Source: Atopobium sp. UBA6362 (GTDB taxonomy: Bacteria > Actinomycetota > Coriobacteriia > Coriobacteriales > Atopobiaceae). From it: a DNA stretch of 14,638 bases. Within the stretch, counting starts at the first letter, position 1. Every line of letters starts with the position of its first letter. Made by a program: the position numbers and the translations under genes. Below the pieces are notes generated by a model, which saw nothing but the letters and a program-made list of their open reading frames with translations, was not told the DNA's origin and ran no database searches. Positions 13,420 through 14,638 of the stretch are shown one piece after another. The stretch is taken from NCBI GenBank assembly GCA_002440065.1, contig DJRK01000111.1, positions 826 to 15,463 of the forward strand, given 5' to 3'.

Positions 13420-13791
13420 TTGCCTACTATCAACCAGCTCGTTCGCAACGGTCGCGTGAGCGTCAAGGCCAAGTCCAAGAATGCAGCCCTGCAGCACAAC
13501 CCCCAGAAGCGCGGCGTCTGCACCCGCGTCTTCACCACCACCCCCAAGAAGCCGAACTCGGCTCTTCGTAAGGTCGCCCGTGTCCGTCTCGTCAACGGCA
13601 TCGAGGTCACCGCTTACATCCCCGGCGAGGGCCACAACCTCCAGGAGCACTCCATCGTCCTGATCCGCGGCGGCCGTGTCCGCGACCTCCCTGGCGTGCG
13701 TTACAAGATCGTCCGTGGCGCCTACGACTGCGCTGCCGTGCAGAACCGCCAGAAGGCCCGTTCCCGTTACGGCACCAAGCGCGCCAAGTAA
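13420..13791 (+). CDS. rpsL: 30S ribosomal protein S12
   Basis: S12 is a decoding-centre protein of the small ribosomal subunit. The 123 residues follow the family throughout (MPTINQLVRNGR, TTTPKKPNSALRK, IPGEGHNLQEHS, ending RSRYGTKRAK). The start is TTG at 13420, fixed by the MPTINQL N-terminus and by AAGGAG at 13408-13413; an in-frame ATG at 13270 would lie upstream of the promoter. K43 is conserved, but position 88, lysine in most bacteria, is arginine (codon CGC in GGRVRDLPG). Lys-to-Arg at this site is a known streptomycin-resistance change in mycobacteria and E. coli. It is first in the str operon, with rpsG 48 bases downstream. Confidence 0.98.
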   Translation: MPTINQLVRNGRVSVKAKSKNAALQHNPQKRGVCTRVFTTTPKKPNSALRKVARVRLVNGIEVTAYIPGEGHNLQEHSIVLIRGGRVRDLPGVRYKIVRGAYDCAAVQNRQKARSRYGTKRAK

Positions 13792-13839
13792 GTCGCCCCA
13801 CTCGCCAACACCCGCTTTTAAGTTCTGAGGAGATACACA

Positions 13840-14310
13840 ATGCCGCGTCGTGCAGCAGCTAACCGTCGTGAGGTCCAGCCTGACGCCGTTTACAACAACC
13901 GTCTCGTGACCCAGCTCATCAACAAGGTCCTCCTGGACGGCAAGAAGGCCACCGCGGAGCGCATCGTCTACGGTGCCTTCGAGATGGTCGCCGAGAAGAC
14001 CGGCGAGGACGCCCTCGCCGTCTTCAAGAAGGCCATGGACAACATCCGCCCGACCCTCGAGGTCAAGCCCAAGCGTGTCGGAGGCGCCACCTACCAGGTG
14101 CCGATGGAGGTCAACTCCCGTCGCGCCACCACGCTCGCCATTCGCTGGATGGTCAACTTCTCCCGCGACCGCAAGGAGAACACCATGGCCGAGCGTCTCT
14201 GCAACGAGATCATCGATGCCTCCAACGGCGTCGGCGCGTCCGTGAAGAAGCGCGAGGACCTCTTCAAGATGGCTGAGGCCAACCGCGCGTTCTCTCACTA
14301 CCGCTTCTAG
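13840..14310 (+). CDS. rpsG: 30S ribosomal protein S7
   Basis: S7 nucleates assembly of the 30S head and lines the exit-site mRNA channel. The protein is 156 residues, the normal bacterial length, beginning MPRRAAANRREVQPD and containing GGATYQVPMEV and RRATTLAIRWM, with the MAERL stretch and HYRF end typical of the family. The ATG is preceded by GAGGAG (13827-13832) with a 7-base spacer. It follows rpsL and precedes fusA in the standard str-operon order. Confidence 0.98.
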   Translation: MPRRAAANRREVQPDAVYNNRLVTQLINKVLLDGKKATAERIVYGAFEMVAEKTGEDALAVFKKAMDNIRPTLEVKPKRVGGATYQVPMEVNSRRATTLAIRWMVNFSRDRKENTMAERLCNEIIDASNGVGASVKKREDLFKMAEANRAFSHYRF

Positions 14311-14330
14311 TCTCGAGGGGATTAACTACT

Positions 14331-14638
14331 ATGGCTAAGGCTAAGTACAAGCTCGAAGACCTCCGCAACATCGGCATCATGGCCCACATCGACGCCGGTA
14401 AGACCACGACCACCGAGCGCATCCTCTACTACACGGGCAAGACCCACAAGATCGGCGAGGTCCACGACGGCGCTGCCACGATGGACTGGATGGTTCAGGA
14501 GCAGGAGCGCGGCGTTACCATTACCTCCGCTGCTACCACCTGCTTCTGGAAGGACCACGTCATCCAGATCATCGACACCCCGGGCCACGTCGACTTCACC
14601 GCTGAGGTCGAGCGCTGCCTGCGCGTCCTCGACGGCGC
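14331..14638 (+). CDS. fusA: Translation elongation factor G, 5' part (runs off window)
   Basis: EF-G is the GTPase that drives ribosomal translocation. The first 102 codons are present. They show the P-loop AHIDAGKT (18-25), switch I with RGVTITSAAT (60-69) and the DTPGH switch II motif (82-86). The ATG at 14331 follows GAGGGG (14315-14320) and lies 20 bases after the rpsG stop. The gene is cut by the window end, so nothing can be said about the later domains. Confidence 0.97.
   Translation, partial: MAKAKYKLEDLRNIGIMAHIDAGKTTTTERILYYTGKTHKIGEVHDGAATMDWMVQEQERGVTITSAATTCFWKDHVIQIIDTPGHVDFTAEVERCLRVLDG

Overview
The window is 14.6 kb of high-GC Gram-positive type DNA, most likely from an anaerobic gut actinobacterium of the class Coriobacteriia (Collinsella/Olsenella/Atopobium relatives). 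The evidence is the protein character of RpoC, S12, S7 and EF-G, strongly GC-biased codon use in the housekeeping genes, and a polytopic membrane LuxR-type regulator, a form that is common in that class. The genus is an inference; no rRNA is present. All supported genes are on the + strand.

Region 1 (1-2091): the 3' half of rpoC and a strong terminator. RpoC carries a long C-terminal extension containing a segment that resembles the C-terminal domain of the RNA polymerase alpha subunit.

Region 2 (2092-6267): a promoter with a palindrome over its -35 box, then hypB, a 965-residue multi-cluster Fe-S/FAD/NAD(P) oxidoreductase, and hypA. HypA and HypB insert nickel into enzymes such as [NiFe]-hydrogenase. 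The large flavoprotein between them suggests a redox partner or an electron-transfer role linked to a nickel enzyme encoded elsewhere.

Region 3 (6268-13178): an AT-richer accessory island of about 6.6 kb bounded by two 116-bp direct repeats (6319-6434 and 13063-13178) that differ at only three positions. Each repeat holds four copies of a 13-bp near-palindrome (GTGAAGxCxxCAC) and a hairpin. Inside lie a membrane regulator built as a tandem duplicate (membrane block, LuxR HTH, membrane block, LuxR HTH), a secreted 158-residue protein with a clear signal peptide, and five tightly packed genes: a membrane-anchored extracytoplasmic protein, two membrane proteins, an ABC ATPase, and a second anchored protein. 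A hairpin separates the secreted-protein gene from the transporter genes. The layout resembles a secreted peptide/bacteriocin-like locus with an export or self-protection ABC transporter. I could not assign it to a named system, and it is the best candidate for something undescribed here.

Region 4 (13179-14638): the start of the str operon, with a TTGACA promoter, rpsL (TTG start), rpsG and the 5' end of fusA. In many Gram-positive genomes rpsL follows rpoC closely. Here regions 2 and 3 lie between them.
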